DNA of 64,000 nucleotides from Dysidea avara (GCF_963678975.1 NC_089272.1:20969399-21033398); one strand, 5' to 3'; positions 1 to 12,315 are shown, counted from the stretch's first letter. Notes: generated by a model from the sequence alone, not told the origin. Numbers and translations: made by a program.

Positions 1-2415
1 GGCACATTAGCTATAACAATTATTGTGCTAAATGCCAAAGTAGGGACTTTCCCACTAAGCTATATATATACGTTGTAATACCATCATTCACCTCTTGTTT
101 CACTACTTTTATTGCAAAGATCCCTACTTTATTTTTAAATTAACAATTTTTTAAATACTAGTCATCATTATAACTTAGCACAAATATTACAGGCATTCTA
201 CCTACGTAAATGCTATGTTGACAGCATGTATACAGTTTACTGTAGTAGAATACAGTAATACAGGTAAAAGGTTTGTATTTCAAAGGTTTATATTTTAATT
301 GATTAAATTGTTGTTGATTTGTTATTGAGTATTATTTTTTTATTAAATTAACCCAGCCATATGTAAACAAATTCTCACTGCTGATTGTTGGGAGTTCTAG
401 GCGACATCCTGTGCAATATTCCACCATGTAGAAAAGTCGAGACGCCCACCATGAACAATCTACCATGATAACACACAGAAATGGTGGGGAGGGAATGGAC
501 AAGAAGAGATGGGCAATGTCAAACACAGCTGGTAACGTAGGGAAGCCATCATGATAGCTACCACGAATCAACACCTTGGCAGCCAGGAATTAGGAAATTC
601 TATTGAATTAATTTAATTTTTTTTGCAGCATTCCATTGAAATTGTTAGGATTGCACTAAAGGCACTTTTGGGCTTGCAAATTGCCAGGATGGTAACATGA
701 AGCTGTTTTTGGGTGATATTTTGGCCAGAAGAACCCGAACTTTCATGATACCTAATACACAGCACTATCGTACTATATGATAATCTTAGCTTCAACCCTT
801 TTTAATGCTGTTCTACAATTGTTCTCTTAATTTGTACTGACTTAGGACATGTGAGTATTCTAATAAATTGGTGTGGATCCCTTTTAAATGGACTATTGGA
901 GTTACGTACTTGTACCCAGTTAGCTGTTTATGGTTAGCTAATTGTACTTATCTTAAGTAGTGTGGTGGGTCAACTTTTAGGAACTGTAACTTGAAACCAT
1001 TATTGAGAGGTATTAAATGCATGGTAGAGGAATTAATAGGTTTTCCTAGTGGCTATATAAATTGATTGCAGAGTTGCTTTTCAAACTGTTCCTCATTTTT
1101 CATGCTGTGTAATGCGGTAAAACTTTCACTTTTCAGACAGAAATCATAGTTGGAGTACACATTCACGTGCACAGATGGTTTTCTTTTGATGTGGTATACA
1201 AAGATTCATCACCATTCATAATAATATTACAAAAAGTAAACAGACAATTGCAAGTACAAGGTCATTTTTAAGTTTGATCAGTGAAACAAGGTCGCCTATA
1301 CTCCTACAGTGGACATTGAATCCTTAATTCAGAATATACCTAGCTTGCATGACTGACTTTATGGATTCCACTAGTACAAGTATGAGGATCTGCAGGTGTG
1401 TTACTTTGTATCAGTACTTTTGTCTATGATCCCTTAAAATTTCTTGTACGTATATAGATGAGGCTGTTTAATAGTTTCTGGTAGAAAAACACAAACATGA
1501 GCATACCGTCATTATCCTACTATACAGTACGGTATGATGTTATTGAAAGATGTAGTTAGTATAATTGTTTAGTGAGCTACATTATGCGATTGCAAGTTAC
1601 TGGTTCATAGTCATCAACTCTAGACCTCTGCTAACTCTTCTAGCTACATAATTATGGCAATCATCAACAGGGGCGGTGGAGCAAGCCAAAGAGTAAGGGG
1701 AACTTTGTCAATGAAATTTACCCAATGCAGTTTGAAGCATGCAAGAGATATGCTGCTATTCTTGGGGGTCTAGGGCTTGCCCCAGAAAAATCTTCATAAT
1801 TTAGAAGATATTGTTGTCATTCTGCTGCTTGATGTACAGTCACTAGTGTAAAGGACTGAAAGGATGTACTTTTTCAGACATGGGACTAAGCATCTGTGTA
1901 GCTAGGAGGCCAGCAAACACTGCCTAGCTGTGAAAAGATTAATTTTACTAAAATGCAAAGATTTTTCCAATAACAACCATACTATTACAAGAGACACACC
2001 AGGGCAAGTACAGAGCAAGCAACAGCATACAGGCCTATGCACATAGCCTTTTCACAGGCTCTTTGTGGAATGATATTCAAGATACATATATAGACACAAG
2101 AAAATTCAATTATGCAAAGTGTGTATATAATGTCACGAAAATGATTTAATCACTATTGTACACACCACGCATTATTTCAGTTTTTGTCAGTTTGCTTTTT
2201 GGATTGTTGGATTATTTACTTTGGTATAATAATAATGCTTACATCAATAACGAATACACACTCTACATAGTTCAATGTTTTCTGCAGTCATGCAGTCAAT
2301 CAATTTTTTCAGTACAGTAATATAATATATCAAAGTGTAACATAACATCTACATATAAACATATGTAGTAATTCTATAGAGAGTTGCACACAGAGAGTAA
2401 AAACAGGTTGAGATT
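1..2415. other. AT-rich region without a recognisable gene
   Basis: I see no exon series, domain or RNA gene here. The open frames at 332-574 and 613-795 (minus) are short, of unremarkable composition and unsupported. A stretch around 1065-1125 (GCTTTTCAAAC...ATGCTGTGTAA) resembles sequence near 13775-13830 and 12900-12930, so it is probably a fragment of a dispersed repeat. The last few hundred bases probably hold the 3' untranslated region of the minus-strand coiled-coil gene that ends at 2416. Confidence 0.5.
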
Positions 2416-5400
2416 TTAATGAGAGTTCTCTATGGAAAGCAGTTTAACTTCTTCAGTTAATGTATTGGCAATTTCTTTGACCATTCTTCTTGCCTCAGCC
2501 TCCTTTGGATGTTCACAAGCATATTTGTGAACCTCGTCATTTGCAGGCTGTAAATGCTTTCCAGCATCATTACAAATACTTTTAAGAGCTACCCATTTTC
2601 CATAGTATTTCAGTGCTTGTCCTTTAAATGCATTACTTGTGAAGATCTTTCTTCGTTTGGCATCCCCTTTAATTTCAGTCAATTTTATGACCTTATTACC
2701 AAACCCATGGTCTGTGACACTTTTGCAAATTGCTCCTGTTTCTTTCCAAAAGCTTGATGTTTGCCTCATAGTTTCTCGGATGTTATTCAATGCAATAACA
2801 GCTTGATCCAAGCATTCTTTAGATGCTTCACTTACTTCTACTTGTTCTTGAAAACTAGCTATGTTTCTTGCAGCTTCAGCAATTTTTATTTTAGCTTGCC
2901 TTCGTTTTTCCTCATGCTCCTCGTGTTCCTTGCGTAAACGTTCTTCATGCTGTTTTAATTCATCAAATTTTGTTGTTAAATTTGCAAAATTTTTTTGAGT
3001 TTCTTCTTGGATTCTAGCTTTATCAGCTGCTTCTCTGCTGCTTAATTCATTGATAGATTTATCATAATCTTCTTTTAACTGACTTTCTAATTTGTTAGCA
3101 TTTTCATATGCATTTTTATCGACTAATAGTTTCATTTCAAGGGCTTTTTTATCTTTATTAGCTCTTTCAATGTGTACCTTGGCATCGTCCTTTCCTTTTT
3201 GTTCTTCAGCTTGCTTAACTTTAAAGCTGCACTCATTCTTTGAATTTTCATCAGCTTGGACTTTCAGATTTCTAGCTTCGGTTTCATACTGTATTTGTGT
3301 TATTTTGTTTTCTGATTCAATGCTAATTTCAAGTTGTGCCACTTTAGATTTATGCAATTGCTTTGCTCTTTCTATAGCTTGAATTTTGGTAGTGGTTGCT
3401 TTATTTATATTTTCTTTCATTCTTCTTTCAGCTTCTTTATTTGCGTTATCTCTCTGACGCTTAGCATCACTGTCAGAACTTGTCTGGTGATCTTTCGCAT
3501 TTTGAACAGCTCTAGTTCGCTGCTCCATTGCTGATATATTAGCTGTGCTCTTTTCCACATCAATCTGTGACAATATTTTAAGCCTTGATTCAGTATCCCT
3601 TTTCTGCTGCCGTATAGTTTTAATTTGTTCATCTCTTTGGTTACGTGCTTCATCAATTTTTCTTGACTTTTTGTTACTTGCCTCACTTAGCTTTTTCTCC
3701 ATTTCAGCTTCATGAAATCTTTTTTGCTCTTTTAAAGCTCCATCAGCTTGATCTTTCTGCGTATTTCGATAAATCTTGTTTTCATTGTACTTCTGTTCTT
3801 GTAGTTTGTGTGAGCGTTCCACTGCTTTTGCCTGGTCTATTTTTTTCTGCCGTTCTCTTTTTTCTTCCTCATTTCCTGCAAAAAGATTCTTTGCTCTTCC
3901 CAAAAGTGAGGGCTGTGATTCTACAGGCATATCAATAACCTTGCTTTTTGATTCTTGTAATTCTTTATACTCCCTTTCATCTTCTACTTTTATTGCATCA
4001 AGTTTTGTACAGTGTGCTTTTTCCACTTCTTCTTGATTTTCTTTATGCTTCTTTTCTATTGTGAGTACCTCTTGTTTGTAATCTATTTCAATTTTAGAAA
4101 CTTCATCCTTGTAATTTGCTTCAAGTTGCTTAATTCTGTCTTCGACGTCACTTTCTGTAACAAGCAAATTGCCATGTGTTTTCCCAGCCTTTTCTGCCTG
4201 GTTGCTATGAGCTTTACTACTTTCAGATATTGTGTAATCATATTGTTGTTGGTGAATCTCCTCTACTTTTTCAAACTTATCTTTGTTCTTTTTCAACTCA
4301 TTGTTGTAATCATCTTCATGTTTACCTACTTCTGTTTCATAGTTGGATTCAATGTCAAAAACCTCTGTTTTGTATTTCTCTTCAATATCTGCAATTAAAC
4401 CAGCCAATTTTTCTTCTTCATTAGATTTCATAGTGGATATTTTACCCTGTAAGATACTTTCAGACTTTGTTGACGTATTTGTTAGTGTTGCTCGATAGTG
4501 TTCGGCGTTTCCTTTCTTTGATTCTATCAATTCTTCTTGGATTTCTTTGTGTTGTCTGTCTAGAGTACTAATATTATCTTGAAGCATTGCATTCATTTCA
4601 TTTTCATTATGAGCAAGAGTATTTTCATATGTTTCTTTGTTTTTTTGTATTTGAGCATGTAAGTTTGATTTAACCTCTGCCAGCTTTTTATCCAATGTAG
4701 CTTGTAGCTCTTTGATACTTTGTTGCTTTTGTTCACTTAAATTACATAGCTGTTCTTCTTCGTGTTTTAACCATTCTTCCTTCTGTAAAAAGATACTTTG
4801 TTTGTCTTCATATGCTCCTTGTACTTCATCTTTTTTATCCTTAGCTGCCTTCTCTTCATCAGCAACAAGTTCTTTGTTTAATTGTTGATCATGTTTTTGC
4901 TGTGCTATGTCAGAATTTGTTTGTTTAATTTGTTGTGATACTAATCCTTGTTTTTGTATTGTGGCATCTCCAACTTCGTGCACATTCATCGACTCTTCCT
5001 TACATCTTTTATGTAACTCATCTGCAGCCTTTTCCATTTTCTCTGAAACTGCTATTACTTCTTGCAGTGTATCAACAGCCTCATCTTCCAAATCATCTTC
5101 CAGATATTCATAAGCTGATTGCATGTTTTCTAGTGCACTGTCACAGGCCCTGTCAAATTCATTTATGGTATGCACAGTATCATCACAAAGGTTCACTACA
5201 TTATCCAAAGTTTTTCTTACAGCTATTTGTAAATCTGCATGACCCACAACACCATAGTGTGCTAACCGTAGGACTTTCCCTAAGGATGAAAAATCTTTAC
5301 CCAATCGTTCCAACTTTAGAATCCTTTCCATGCCAGACTTTTGATCTTCTACAATTTTGGTATTCTGTGATGGTATCACTTTGAGGGAGTATGTTTTCCC

Positions 5401-5436
5401 TTCGTAGTCAACTTTACTGATAGATCCGTCACTCAT
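2416..5436 (-). CDS. Large coiled-coil protein, family not recognised (1006 aa)
   Basis: One uninterrupted reading frame of 1006 codons, starting at a real ATG (5436-5434). Residues 1-150 look like a compact helical domain rich in Leu, Asp and Glu. From about 150 to 870 the protein is dominated by Lys, Glu, Gln and Asp with heptad-like spacing, so a long coiled coil or several stacked ones. A short break near the middle (SLLGRAKNLF) separates two coiled-coil halves. The C-terminal 125 residues leave the coiled coil and begin with a motif at 882-904 containing ETMRQTSSFWKETGAIC. No signal peptide, membrane segment or enzyme motif is visible. The gene at 56448-58484 has the same layout and a matching C-terminal motif, so the two are probably paralogues. 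An SMC or myosin-like label would rest only on composition: no ATPase or motor domain is present. Function unknown; a structural or scaffold role is inference. Confidence 0.88.
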   Translation of the reverse strand: MSDGSISKVDYEGKTYSLKVIPSQNTKIVEDQKSGMERILKLERLGKDFSSLGKVLRLAHYGVVGHADLQIAVRKTLDNVVNLCDDTVHTINEFDRACDSALENMQSAYEYLEDDLEDEAVDTLQEVIAVSEKMEKAADELHKRCKEESMNVHEVGDATIQKQGLVSQQIKQTNSDIAQQKHDQQLNKELVADEEKAAKDKKDEVQGAYEDKQSIFLQKEEWLKHEEEQLCNLSEQKQQSIKELQATLDKKLAEVKSNLHAQIQKNKETYENTLAHNENEMNAMLQDNISTLDRQHKEIQEELIESKKGNAEHYRATLTNTSTKSESILQGKISTMKSNEEEKLAGLIADIEEKYKTEVFDIESNYETEVGKHEDDYNNELKKNKDKFEKVEEIHQQQYDYTISESSKAHSNQAEKAGKTHGNLLVTESDVEDRIKQLEANYKDEVSKIEIDYKQEVLTIEKKHKENQEEVEKAHCTKLDAIKVEDEREYKELQESKSKVIDMPVESQPSLLGRAKNLFAGNEEEKRERQKKIDQAKAVERSHKLQEQKYNENKIYRNTQKDQADGALKEQKRFHEAEMEKKLSEASNKKSRKIDEARNQRDEQIKTIRQQKRDTESRLKILSQIDVEKSTANISAMEQRTRAVQNAKDHQTSSDSDAKRQRDNANKEAERRMKENINKATTTKIQAIERAKQLHKSKVAQLEISIESENKITQIQYETEARNLKVQADENSKNECSFKVKQAEEQKGKDDAKVHIERANKDKKALEMKLLVDKNAYENANKLESQLKEDYDKSINELSSREAADKARIQEETQKNFANLTTKFDELKQHEERLRKEHEEHEEKRRQAKIKIAEAARNIASFQEQVEVSEASKECLDQAVIALNNIRETMRQTSSFWKETGAICKSVTDHGFGNKVIKLTEIKGDAKRRKIFTSNAFKGQALKYYGKWVALKSICNDAGKHLQPANDEVHKYACEHPKEAEARRMVKEIANTLTEEVKLLSIENSH

Positions 5437-5475
5437 AGTGGTAAGAGTTTCGAGTTCCTGTAAGGATAGAAATAG
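5437..5475 (-). promoter_or_regulatory. Splice acceptor and 5' UTR exon just upstream of the coiled-coil gene
   Basis: Read on the minus strand, a pyrimidine-rich tract (CTATTTCTATCCTTACAG) ends in CAG at 5460-5458, followed by 21 nt and then the ATG. This is a good acceptor, so translation probably starts in the second exon after an intron in the 5' UTR. The second coiled-coil gene has the same arrangement (acceptor at 56417-56418, 29 nt before its ATG). The upstream exon was not located. Confidence 0.55.
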
Positions 5476-6862
5476 TTATATAATATGAACACAGCAACTA
5501 ACAATATCATACATATAGCGACAGTAAACAAGAAACTATAGTTTACACAAAACACTAACTAAGTGTTGATGAGCAGTTCTTCACTCTTCACAAAACACAA
5601 AAGTAAATCTATAAGCTCAACTCCTTTCCATTTAAGTACAAACATGCATGCACAGGTATTTGCATGATATTTCCTTGCGTGCATGCAGGCATATATTAAG
5701 TATTAAGCACACGGTATAGTTATGTATATATAGCTGCACTCTATTATGTGTAACTGAATATACAGTTAAACATATAGGTACTACCATAATTCTATTCTAT
5801 TACTAGTGCAGCTATTTTCTACAGATGTATAGCTTTTGTATATACTAGCTATAATTGTTTACATGGAAGGCAAGATTCAACGGTTGGTAAGAGTTGTGTA
5901 TATTAATATAAAGGCATGGACAGTGTACAGTATGTCACTGTGGCAAATCCAGATGTTTAAGAGTAGGGCAAGATCTATAATGAGATATGTCATACCAGCC
6001 ATTTATAGTATATTATGTAATAATTCCTCAGCATTATTAAATGACTGAGTTTTACCATATGAATATAAACAGTTGCAACATACAGCAAGTAAGTTGGGAT
6101 TCATCCGGTAGTGATGATTTGAGGCATTTTTCACAGTGAAACCTGTAGTCTGCATTTGTACCAATTTTCTTATGACAAACCTTAAAAGATAATGAACAAA
6201 AGCTCCATATTGATGCAAATAGGGCAGCGATAATACAGTATGTTATGCTTATACAAAGCACAGTAAAATTAATGCTATTAAGAACTATACTGATGGTTCA
6301 TGGCGCATGACTGCCAGTATTGTTTCCTTATAATATTATTATGGCCTCACCGCTCCAGCATACCCAGCTGTATTCTGTTGTAATGTACTAAGCCCCAATC
6401 CCCCCAATATGGGCAATGCTGGGCTTTAGGAAAGTTTAAAGTGTGCCTGTGGGTGGGACAATGTAAACAAGTGGTGAATAGTTTTTACTTGTGGCATATG
6501 ATAAAAAACGAAGCTCAGTTTCAAAATCCCTTCGTATTCTCATGTCATAGGTGTGGGGTTTGACCTAAAAATTTATCCCCAGGGTGGAGAAATTGACTTT
6601 CTACCAGGTCAAATCCACTTATCCCAACCCTCCCCGTACTGAAGGGAGTGGGGCTTAGCACTGCAAGGTGGATAAATCCATCTTAAATCCAAGAAAAACA
6701 TTTCAGTTGACTCAATGATGCATGTAGCTAACTGAAAATTGTCTTTAGCTGTTCCCTCCTTATCATTAATATTATGGAATGCGATGTGCATGTAGCTACT
6801 GATCAGATGTACAGTAGCTACTGCGTTTTTATCATACAGTACGACTCAGTATGGCAAAAAGT
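5476..6862. other. Intergenic or intron sequence, no gene seen
   Basis: This stretch should contain the upstream intron and promoter of the minus-strand coiled-coil gene, but I cannot point to either. It is AT-rich with only short chance frames. Two G/C-rich stretches in opposite orientation near 6388-6420 and 6630-6663 (TACTAAGCCCCAATCCCCCC and GTGGGGCTTAGCA) may be the ends of an old 275-bp inverted-repeat element, without a clear target duplication. Confidence 0.4.
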
Positions 6863-7876
6863 TAGTCTGGCGCGGCCCTTCGCAAACAGGATGGGTCTGG
6901 AGACTCTAGCATTGTGTACTTGTGAGAATGGAATGTAGTAGTGGGAGAGACGTGATTTTCCGTAATTAGATTGCATCATTATCGTTATAGTCATTACGAT
7001 ATTCATATCCAGTGGAACATTCAAAAAACTCACCGCTTATAACTTACAAGGCCACTTAACGTACTCTGTACTTTTTTAAATATCAGTGCCATCCTTATTT
7101 CTTCACGATAAGTCGGACAAGACTCGAGGCAAACAAAACAGAAGCCATAGTTTGCCGCCTATCAAGTTGGCAAACCGGATACCCACGTCACTAAATAAGG
7201 GGAGCCTGTATTCCGCGGAATAGCAGACTTACGGAATAAGCGAAAATCACATTCTAAATATTTTGTTATTGTTTATAACCTCTATAACGTTTTAATATAC
7301 ATTCCTCACCCCGTATAGAACACAATCACGATGGCACCGATCCTCAGGGCGTTCTTTAAATAGGATATGTACAAAGATATTCACTCTAGAACAAGCTAAA
7401 CTATACTGTTAAATACATTTCACTACATAATCGCTAGAAAACTAGAAGTTCTTTGTACTATAGTTGCTCATACCAGCTGTCACACACGAGCAGCTAGCTA
7501 GCTAGCTAGCTAACTGGCCGAATAGTTTAGGACAAAACCAGGAGGTCGGAAGCGTGCACGTGAGCCCAATGGCTTTGTATTGAAAAGCGTACTGGACGTT
7601 TTTTGGTACTGAAATACCTCCCGATTGATGAAATATGACGAGTACATGGCATTGGCACAATGAGCCCCGATAAGCCCCACTGAATAAGTTAGTTTTTTAA
7701 ACTTGGGCTACGTATAAATCACGCGAGATCTCGCGCCATGCCACGGATGCTGTAAATGTCTTTGTTGACGAGCTAGAAAGATGGAGAGAGGAGTCCCACT
7801 CGAGAAAACAACCCAAGAAGTCATCCTATGCAGCCTACTTCACTAATACACTAGTGGCGTGCGCCCTAGTCGAGAT

Positions 7877-8362
7877 TTATTTATTTATTATTATAATAAT
7901 TGCAGGACTCTGAAAGAGTATACGTGCAATATAGTATGTAGTTAAGTTAAGTAGTTAATTAAGTATAAAAAGAATTATAATTTGTTTAAGAAATCAGTAG
8001 CAGATCTACGGAATGCTTCAAAGGAATCCAAACTAACAACTGAGTCAGGTGAACTATTCCACAATCTGACAGTAGCTGGGAAGAAACTGAATTTGTGTAT
8101 ATCAATTCTTGAAAAAGGTGTTTGATATCTTCTATTGTGCCCTCTAGTAACAGTGTCGATGAGAGATATCTCATAGGGTAGTTCTAGTGCGACAGAACCT
8201 TGCAATATCTTATAAAACATCATCAGTCTACTTACTTGTCTTCTAACCTCCAAGCTACACCATTTAAGCTCATTCAAGATACTGGTAACACTACTTGAAA
8301 AATCATAATCAGACACCACAAATCTGGCAGCACGTCGCTGAACACTTTCAAGCTTCTCAATT
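7877..8362 (-). pseudogene. LINE 3' fragment, reverse transcriptase C-terminus
   Basis: The minus-strand frame at 8319-7975 encodes the usual end of an animal LINE ORF2: a LEVRRQVSRLMMFYKILQG stretch, then SFFPATVRLWNSSP and a stop. Its 3' end is followed on the same strand by a simple tail of AATAAT/AAATAAATA units (about 7910-7877). The fragment is 5'-truncated. The LINE belongs to a Jockey/CR1/L2-like group by motif; the exact clade was not determined. Confidence 0.8.
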
Positions 8363-8411
8363 TTTATGATTATTGGGCAGTCAGCACAGCTGGTGTGCCC
8401 AGGAAAAAAAA
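8363..8411 (-). repeat. LINE 3' tail fragment
   Basis: On the minus strand this reads poly-T, GGGCACACCAGC, TGTGCTGACTGCCC and an AT-rich tail. The same stem-like sequence precedes the AAAT tails of the LINE copies ending near 19563 and 38708. It therefore marks the 3' end of a separate LINE insertion that retains almost no coding sequence. Confidence 0.6.
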
Positions 8412-9556
8412 AAGGGAATCACAGTATTAGGTACAATTATATACTAAGTAAGGCCTTTGACAAGGTACTGTACCTCATGCACGCCTTTTCCAAAAACTTT
8501 ACCATTATGGAATTCATGGAGCACTACTACTTTGGCTTAAATCTTTCTTAACCGATAGATCACAATATGTCATACTAGATAACCAAAGAGCCATCCAACC
8601 CCAGTATCATCGGGAGTTCCTCAAGGCACGGTGCTGGCCCCACTGCTCTTTCTATTATATATAAATGATTTACCTTCTCGAGTACGCTCTAAAGTGAAGT
8701 TGTATATATGCCGATGATGTATTACTCTACTCCTACATTAAATCTGAATCTGATTGTCATGCATTACAAGAAGACCTAGATGCTCTTGCACAATGGGCAC
8801 GTATTTGGCAGATGGAGTTTAACCCCAGCAAATGTGAATTCTTGAGAGTTACCAATAAGAAAAACCCCATTGTCTTTAGTTACTGCAATGAAGCTGTACC
8901 TATTGCCCAAGTTGCTCATACCAAATACCTTGGCGTAACAATTTCAAGCAACCTTTCATGGAATGAGCATGTCCAAAGGATTACCAACAAGGCCAAACAA
9001 GTAAACAACTTTTTGTACCGTAACTTACGCGAATGTCCTACTCACATTAAATGTAATTGTTTCAAGATTATGGTTCGTCCAATCATTGAATATGCTGCGT
9101 CTGCTTGGGATCACCTTGTTGAATATAAACAAGCTAGAATCAATCCAGAGAACTGCTGCTAGATTTTGCTTTAATGACTTTTCAAGATATTCAAGTGTTA
9201 CTAACATGTTGTCTTCTCTTAATCTACCATTGTTACAGGCAAGAAGAACCCAAGCTAAATTAAGTACTTATTACAAAATAATTAACGGATAATTGATTGT
9301 GCCTACAGATGATCTTACCCCTAAACTTTCAAGTTTAAGGAGTGGCTACTATCACCAACCAATGACTCTAATTGATGCATACAAATTTTCCTTTTTCCCA
9401 TCAACCGTCAAATTATGGAACCAACTCCCTGCTGATGTAATTAATTCTTCTACCCCTAATGAGTTTTGTAATAACTTAAGTAACTTTTATGATCACACCT
9501 GTGCATTATAATCTTTTGATTGCTGCACAGTAATAAATATAAATATAATAATAACT
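8412..9556 (+). pseudogene. LINE reverse transcriptase, broken
   Basis: Several plus-strand frames together resemble the second half of a LINE reverse transcriptase: LSKAFDKV (finger/palm region), [23 protein letters not shown] (catalytic motif, about 8700-8720), then thumb and C-terminal parts with KYLGVTISSNLSWNEHV, IIEYAASAWDHL and FSFFPSTVKLWNQLP ending at 9511. Frameshifts lie near 8550-8700 and 9160, and an in-frame stop is at 9290. A tail of AATAAATATAAATAATAATAA follows at about 9530-9556. The N-terminal endonuclease is missing. Confidence 0.85.
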
Positions 9557-9765
9557 AGTGTGGTGCTGATTGTTTGTAAAGTGTGATATCAAGTTAGTTG
9601 TAAACTCATCATAGTTTGTCATCTCTATAATAAATACAGGCAGTTCATTCCATTCTTTGATTGATCTTGAGTAAAATGATTGTTGATAAGATGTTGTTGA
9701 TGGTGTGGGCAGGATAAAATGCAAGGGATGATAGTATCACACGAGACTAGAAAGATGAAGAAAGC
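9557..9765 (-). pseudogene. LINE 3' fragment, C-terminus
   Basis: Minus-strand codons from 9724 down encode YQQSFYSRSIKEWNELP, the conserved end of the LINE ORF2 family seen many times in this window, followed by about 40 residues and a stop. It meets the preceding plus-strand LINE tail to tail. Only the last part of the element survives. Confidence 0.7.
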
Positions 9766-10168
9766 CTCCAGACAAACGATAGCAACAACTGGCCACCACA
9801 AAGAAGGTTAGAAATGATATTCTAACGGCCAACATTCAATGTTGCTGCCCTCCATGCTATACAATCTCAAAAATGCAATTAACATGAATAATTTTTCGTA
9901 GCGCTTATTACACTTCCGACCTCCTCTGGAACAAAACAATCCACCCCCTAGGTAGATACCCTGCATGCATGGAATAATCTGACCTTTCTTATAACTCTGT
10001 TACCATTTCCTAAAGTGTTTCAAATAAATTCGGAGGAGAATAATACTGCTTTCAGCTCCCAACATCAGAGCTCCAACCTCGGCTCTAACACTTCCTATAT
10101 AACTCTAATAAATTCGGGCAGTTACTCATGTGTGACAGCTGGTAATGAGTAAGTATAGCACAAAGAAC

Positions 10169-11296
10169 GGGGTGGGGTAAAAGCGGGACGGGGACAAAAG
10201 GGGGTAAAAGCGGGACGGGGACGGGGACCAAAGTGACTTTAGAGTTAGATCACTGTATGGGGTTACCTAAATCTAGTTCTGCCTCCATAGCTATAAATAG
10301 CTAGTTCATTATGGATGCTGTATTTCCTCTCTTATATACTGAGAGTATAGTTGTGCTAGCACTATGCCTGATTGCACTTCAGTCACTGAACTAGCTATTC
10401 CCCTCCCACAATTATAATGGTTTGGTACTTTTCTTGCTGTTCCGGTGTGCACATGGTACAAATGCATTGTGATCTCCCAGATAGTGAATTAAATAGCTTG
10501 AGCCAATACCCCAATATTCCAACCGCTTGAAGGAGTTATCACCAGTTTGCTTTCTATCCCTGCTACATCAATAGCTCCAGTCTTCTTCTTCACAGAATAA
10601 TTCCCACGGTCAAAAGTCCTAGTGCCTTTATGGACCCATCTATATTGGTCACATCTGTGTAGATAAAGAGGTAATTTTAGCACAGTATAATATACACAAA
10701 CAATATAGGTATAGGCAAGAGTTAATAATAACTCCTGATATAATTCTATATGCTCATGATTGCATAGCTCACTATACCTTAGCTTCTTTTTGTTGCTCTC
10801 CCATTGAGATTCATCTGGGCCTAAATCAAACAATATCAGTGTTCCTCCTCGGGGTTGTACGGGTGGCTTGACAGAGGTGTTCAAAAATCTTTGTAGTTGG
10901 TTCCAGCTCCTTCTAAATAGGATACAATCTCCTCCATTTCGAGGGCACCATTGGCATCATTTGAAATCACTGTGCAGTCATCTGTGTCGTGATTCGAGCC
11001 ATCTTCTGAGTCATCCATAAAGAGATTAGTCTCAGCAGATACTAAGTAGCTCAAACTGATTTAAGTCACCGTTACAATAAGTCTGTCTTGTAAGTTTGAG
11101 TATAATGTAGCTAAATCTCTCAAGCTTTATTATAAATAGCACCTCTGAAGTAAAGAATGCTGCTCTCAGCTATGGCTTATTGCAGAAATCTCTCAGTGAC
11201 ACGTGAGCACAGCTACGTCAACATGGCTTCGTCCCCGTCCCGCTTTTACCCCCTTTCGTCCCCGTCCCGGTCCCCGTCCCGCTTTTACCCCACCCC
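10169..11296. mobile_element. hAT-type non-autonomous element with G-rich ends and perfect 8-bp target duplication
   Basis: The element starts GGGGTGGGGTAAAAGC at 10169 and ends with the exact reverse complement at 11296. CAAAGAAC flanks both sides (10161-10168 and 11297-11304), a perfect 8-bp target duplication typical of hAT transposons. The ends contain repeated TAAAAGCGGGACGGGGAC units, two on the left and at least two on the right. The element lies inside the right inner arm of TE-X copy 1; the left arm near 7455 keeps the uninterrupted sequence (GTTCTTTG), which serves as an empty site. It holds one longer minus-strand frame, listed separately. Confidence 0.85.
10489..10884 (-). pseudogene. 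Open frame inside the hAT-type element, possible captured exon
   Basis: A 131-codon minus-strand frame with a gene-like first part (GTLILFDLGPDESQWESNKK), a middle that looks like intron read-through, and a gene-like last part (CDQYRWVHKGTRTFDRGNYS ...). It does not look like a hAT transposase: no RNase H-fold or dimerisation motif is visible. Possibly two exons of a host gene carried by the transposon with the intron between them, but I do not recognise the protein. The start codon is arbitrary. Confidence 0.35.
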
Positions 11297-11552
11297 CAAA
11301 GAACCTCTAGTTTTCTAGCGATTGTGTAGTGAAGTGTATTTGATGGTAGTTTAGCTTAGTTAGATTGTTCTAGAGGGAATATCTTTGTACATATCTTATT
11401 TAAGATCGCCCCGAGGATCGGTGCTATCGTGATTGTGTTCTCTACGAGGTGAGGAATGTATATTAAAACGTTATAGAGGCTATAAACAATAACAAAATAT
11501 TTAGAATGTGATTTTTGCTTATTCCGTAATTCTGCTATTCCGCTATTCCGTA

Positions 11553-12313
11553 AGGTAAGTGCGCCTAACTCCGGACAGTTTTTGCTTTCGGTGCTCTATC
11601 TCCGCCATGCAAGCGAATTACCCAATCCTTAAAATATGGTGGAAAAGCCTATCCCATGGTGCATCAGTCCTGCAAGTTTCATCAAAATATCTCCATCCAT
11701 TGAGGAGCTGCGCTCCAAAATTCAACTGTGTAAATTTCGCGCATGCTCCTAACTCTGGACACTTTTTATCACGCCTGATACAGCACTTTCGAAGTTGATT
11801 TCGAATTTTAAACGAATCCACGTTAAACTCGCATCTATTGCCTACCTCATACTCGATTTTGAGAGTCATTGTACCTTTCGTTGCCGAGTTATGGGTATTT
11901 CAAATTTAGGTGCATTTACGCAAATATTTATACAGCTTCAATGAGACTGGCTCTTACAAAATAGTCCATAGCTAGTGTTTGGCTGATTGTTTGCAAACGA
12001 AGCTTGGTACAGTGGTAAGTCATAGTTGTCCCTCTGCACTGTATGAAAATCGACCAAATAGCTCTTTGAGTTTGGGAATAAGCAGCGATTATCGAATTTT
12101 TGATAATTTTGCTACACACGGCAATAAATAATCACCTCGTTTAGAAAAACTAGCAGGACTTTTAAGCTGATTTTAGGATCACAGCATCATTGCATATGAA
12201 GCATTAATCACCTAAAAGTTCAAGTAAATGCTGTAGATAGTTTTTGGAGATATGACGCCAAACATTGGAGGTGTCCGGAGTTAGGAACTGTCCGGAATTA
12301 GGCGCACTTACCT
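11553..12313. mobile_element. TA-flanked inverted-repeat element with AGGTAAGT ends
   Basis: The left end AGGTAAGTGCGCCTAAC (11553) and the reverse complement of the right end (12313) match over about 25 bp, with small differences (CTCCGGACAG against TTCCGGACAG). TA lies on both sides (11551-11552 and 12314-12315), the duplication typical of Tc1/mariner-like insertions. The interior has only chance frames at 11559-11798 and 11618-11869. The element sits in the TE-X copy 1 right arm. Its first eight bases match a consensus splice donor on both strands. Confidence 0.75.
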
Positions 12314-12315
12314 TA

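Noticed and set aside
2554-5384. Plus-strand open frames opposite the large coiled-coil gene
   Set aside because: Antisense shadows of a Lys/Glu-rich gene; they read as Phe/Ser/Leu/Cys-rich text with no domain.
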